From positions 617,872 to 681,871 of the forward strand of contig CAWGLW010000001.1 of assembly GCA_963823525.1 (NCBI GenBank): a stretch of 64,000 nt of DNA, written 5' to 3'. Source of the DNA: CAWGLW01 sp963823525. Lineage in GTDB: Bacteria; Pseudomonadota; Gammaproteobacteria; Steroidobacterales; Steroidobacteraceae. This document shows positions 61,643-64,000 of this stretch, one piece after another. The position numbers and the translations under genes are program-made. The notes below the pieces were generated by a model. It did no database searches. It was not told the origin of the DNA and saw only the letters and a program-made list of their open reading frames with translations. The stretch's first letter is position 1; each line of letters starts with the position of its first letter.

Positions 61643-63595
61643 ATGAATTCCGATGCCTCGACTGATGCCTTGCCTGTGAACTCAGCTGCCACACCATGGT
61701 CAGCGGCCGGCCACTCCGGCGGCAAGATCGGCCTGGTCGCGCTGCTTCTCCTGTACGCAGCTATCTGGCTCGTCGTGCTGATGCCGTACGGCGGTATGGC
61801 GCATGACGCGCAAGGCTATGCGATTGAAGCCTTGGTCAAACTCAAGCCCGAGCTCTACGCCAACGACATTTTCCTCCAATATCGATCGCAGGAAGAATTC
61901 ACGATATTTCCAGGTCTTTATGCTGTTCTGATCGACACGTTCGGACTCGAGACAGCCGCTGCATGGGCAGTATTAGTGTGTCAGCTGCTCTGGTACACGA
62001 TGGCCTTTTTGCTGTTGAGGCAATTGGCCGGCACCAACCCGGCGCTGTTCGGGCTCGGGCTGCTGATCACGCTTTCCAGCAACTATGGCGGGCTGGGGGT
62101 TTTCCACTACGCCGAGCCTTTTATGACCGCGCGATTGCCCGCGGAAGTGCTGTCGCTGGCCGGTCTGTGGCTTTTGTTCCGCGACAAGCCGCTTTTTGCC
62201 GCAGTCACGCTGGCGCTCGGTATCGCGATGCACCCGTTGATCGCATTTCCGGCCGCGATACTGGCCGGGTGCATTTGGTTCGCCAAGAAGTACTCGACAC
62301 GCTGGGTGCCTGCGCTGCTCACCGCTGGCGTGATGACGGCGATTCTCGGGAGCTACGCGCTCGGCGGTGAGTCTCCGTTCATGGAAGGTCGCTGGCTGGC
62401 AATCACGATGTTTCGCAGCAGCTTCCTGTTCATCGACTTGTGGCGCGCAGCGGACTGGAATGACGCATTGTTCAGCTTGCTGACACTGTGTCTGGCGGCC
62501 GTGGCGATACCGAACCGGAACGCGCGACTCGCTGCCGGCTGCGCGGTGGGCGTGGCCCTCGCGGGCCTTGCGCTGGCCGTGATCAGCAGCCTCTGGCTGC
62601 ACCTGGAAGCACTGATTCAAGGCCAGCCGTGGCGTTGGATCTGGCTGGCCCGCCTCCTGTCAATCGGCCTGTTGCCGGCACTTCTGCTGACGCTCTGGCG
62701 TTCATCGTCACCGGGGCGCAGTGCAGCGGTTATGCTCGGCGCCGCCTGGCTGTTCGTTGCGCCGATGACTGTCCGGTCGCCCCTGGTCGACATGTTGCCA
62801 ACCCTGCTCGCCGGCGTGGCGTTTTTGCTTTGGACGATGCGGTCGCATATCTCTGGTGATCTTCAGCGCACAGTGCGAATCGGTGCCTGGGTGATGCTGA
62901 CGGCCGTACTGGTTTCATCGGTGGTCACCATGTCATTGGCGTGGGAACTCCTCGGGCAGGATGAAGGCGTGCTTGCGGGCGCCGGTGACAGTCAGATATT
63001 GAATCTGCTTCAATTCCGGATCCCCGCCGCGATACTGGCTGTCTGCGCCTGTACCGTGGCACGTTTTGCCTGGACACCGATGCGCGGGGCGCTGGTCGCC
63101 GGAGCAGCGATTGCGCTGCTCGTGCTGAACGGCTCTGGGGCAATACTTCAGTGGACAGCACGGTCTTTCGGAACCGAGGAGCATGCGGCGTTTGCGGACT
63201 GGCGCGCGGCGATACCCGAAGATTCGGAGGTTCTTTGGTATAACAACCTGCGCGAGACATGGTTTCTTCTGGAACGGCGCTCTTACCTGACCCGCTCGCA
63301 GTCCGGGGGCATCGTCTTTTCCGAAGAACTGGCCGACGAAATCGTCCGGCGCGCTCTGGTGCTGGAACCCTATATAAATAAGGACTTCTGGTTCATAAGC
63401 CCTGCGGTCACCGACATCGAACCCAATAAGCTGACCAGCGGGATATTGCAAAGCATTTGCCGGGACCCGGAACTGGGCTTCGTCGTGTCGGAAGAGGACA
63501 TCGGGCTTGCCATGAGCAGTCGCGAGTGGCCCGCGCCCGGAGAGCGATTGTACCTTTACGACTGCAGCAATTTCCGCAGCGGAGCAACCGGATGA
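61643..63595 (+). CDS. Polytopic membrane protein, GT-C-like (paralog 2)
   Basis: The 650-residue protein parallels the previous one: MPYGGMAHDAQGYAIEALVK in the first loop, EEFTIFPGLYAVLIDTFGLE, then about 12 spans and a C-terminal soluble part with TWFLLERRSYLTRSQSGGIV followed by FSEELA. The two arose by duplication and have diverged widely. It overlaps the GtrA gene by 4 bp (ATGA), so the two are translated together. A role in surface glycan transfer fits the neighbour but is not shown. Confidence 0.7.
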   Translation: MNSDASTDALPVNSAATPWSAAGHSGGKIGLVALLLLYAAIWLVVLMPYGGMAHDAQGYAIEALVKLKPELYANDIFLQYRSQEEFTIFPGLYAVLIDTFGLETAAAWAVLVCQLLWYTMAFLLLRQLAGTNPALFGLGLLITLSSNYGGLGVFHYAEPFMTARLPAEVLSLAGLWLLFRDKPLFAAVTLALGIAMHPLIAFPAAILAGCIWFAKKYSTRWVPALLTAGVMTAILGSYALGGESPFMEGRWLAITMFRSSFLFIDLWRAADWNDALFSLLTLCLAAVAIPNRNARLAAGCAVGVALAGLALAVISSLWLHLEALIQGQPWRWIWLARLLSIGLLPALLLTLWRSSSPGRSAAVMLGAAWLFVAPMTVRSPLVDMLPTLLAGVAFLLWTMRSHISGDLQRTVRIGAWVMLTAVLVSSVVTMSLAWELLGQDEGVLAGAGDSQILNLLQFRIPAAILAVCACTVARFAWTPMRGALVAGAAIALLVLNGSGAILQWTARSFGTEEHAAFADWRAAIPEDSEVLWYNNLRETWFLLERRSYLTRSQSGGIVFSEELADEIVRRALVLEPYINKDFWFISPAVTDIEPNKLTSGILQSICRDPELGFVVSEEDIGLAMSSREWPAPGERLYLYDCSNFRSGATG

Positions 63596-64000
63596 CTCGG
63601 CTCTTAAAGGAGGCCGGGGGCTATGTTGCCGCCTCGGCTGCTGCGTTTGTGCTCGACATCGGGTTACTCGCGATCCAGGTTTCCCTGTTGGGCATCCCCT
63701 ACCTGCCTGCCGCGGCCATCGCATTCCTGGCGGGTACAGTGTTTGTTTACTGGGCCTCGGTGCGACACATTTTCGCGTTTCGGAGAGTTGAAGATACGCG
63801 CCTGGAATTTGGCTTCTTCCTGGCCGTGGGTGTCGTCGGTCTCATCGTCAACCTTGCTGCGATGTATGCCTTCGTGGACGGCTTGGGGCTTCACTATTTG
63901 TTCGCTAAGCTGTTTGCTGCCGGATTGACTTTCGGCGTCAATTTTGGACTTCGTCGCCTGTTCCTGTTCTCGCAGTGGCGACGTGAGCCGTCGGGCGGCT
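63592..64000 (+). CDS. GtrA family membrane protein, 3' end outside window
   Basis: The frame is open from the ATG at 63592 to the window edge (136 residues seen). It has four spans (VAASAAAFVLDIGLLAIQVS; AAAIAFLAGTVFVYWASVRH; FFLAVGVVGLIVNLAAMYAF; KLFAAGLTFGVNFGLRRLFL) and the GtrA ending RRLFLFSQWR. GtrA proteins help move polyprenyl-phosphate-linked sugars across the membrane. Overlap with the preceding gene suggests it supplies a lipid-linked sugar to that protein. Nearly the whole family length is present. Confidence 0.85.
   Translation, partial: MTRLLKEAGGYVAASAAAFVLDIGLLAIQVSLLGIPYLPAAAIAFLAGTVFVYWASVRHIFAFRRVEDTRLEFGFFLAVGVVGLIVNLAAMYAFVDGLGLHYLFAKLFAAGLTFGVNFGLRRLFLFSQWRREPSGG

Overview
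The window looks like a chromosome segment of a GC-rich gammaproteobacterium. The right half carries sucCD back to back with pilS/pilR, an arrangement known from Xanthomonadales-type genomes. PEP-CTERM sorting-signal proteins, DUF1501/DUF1800 pairs, and GTG starts are also common. I cannot fix the genus from the sequence alone.

Layout. Positions 1 to about 34,450 form an accessory region ending at tRNA-Phe(GAA) (34,370-34,445, minus strand). It holds mostly minus-strand, single-gene modules. First comes a run of small enzyme-like proteins resembling secreted effectors: a permuted papain-like hydrolase, an HECAH metallopeptidase, a papain-like cysteine protease and a class 3 lipase. Next are a caspase/Sel1 protein, an autotransporter-type beta-barrel, an alpha/beta-hydrolase lipoprotein and a Hanks-type kinase. 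After these lie a broken ADP-ribosyltransferase-like gene, an AraC regulator with a sterol-desaturase-like hydroxylase, and a CHAP/NlpC-like hydrolase. The region continues with an insertion-sequence graveyard (two IS6 copies, two IS3 remnants), TlpA, PEP-CTERM proteins, DUF2254, a HAF-repeat protein, a DODA-like dioxygenase and a nitrilase-like protein.

Two dispersed repeats mark this half only. Repeat A (about 75-115 bp, eight copies, all in one orientation) separates the gene modules, and its last copy abuts the 3' end of tRNA-Phe. Two other copies carry a short tRNA 3'-end-like tail. Repeat B (about 160 bp, three copies) has IS21-like terminal inverted repeats and looks like a MITE. Together with frameshifts, nonsense codons and truncated genes, this suggests an island built by repeated gain and loss next to tRNA-Phe. 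No integrase is visible in the window.

Positions 34,450 to 64,000 look like stable chromosome. They hold a lipoprotein, a DUF1800/DUF1501 export operon (the DUF1800 protein has a 492-bp tandem duplication), a class V aminotransferase-fold enzyme and DUF1496. Then come an ABC transporter operon with an AttH-type lipocalin, a TPR protein, a PGM1-like ATP-grasp peptide ligase, a PhnA-like protein, sucD-sucC, and pilS - membrane spermidine-synthase-like protein - pilR. The window ends with two paralogous polytopic membrane proteins and a GtrA-family protein. These last genes could form one transcription unit joining type IV pilus regulation to envelope or glycan functions, but that link is inferred from spacing only.
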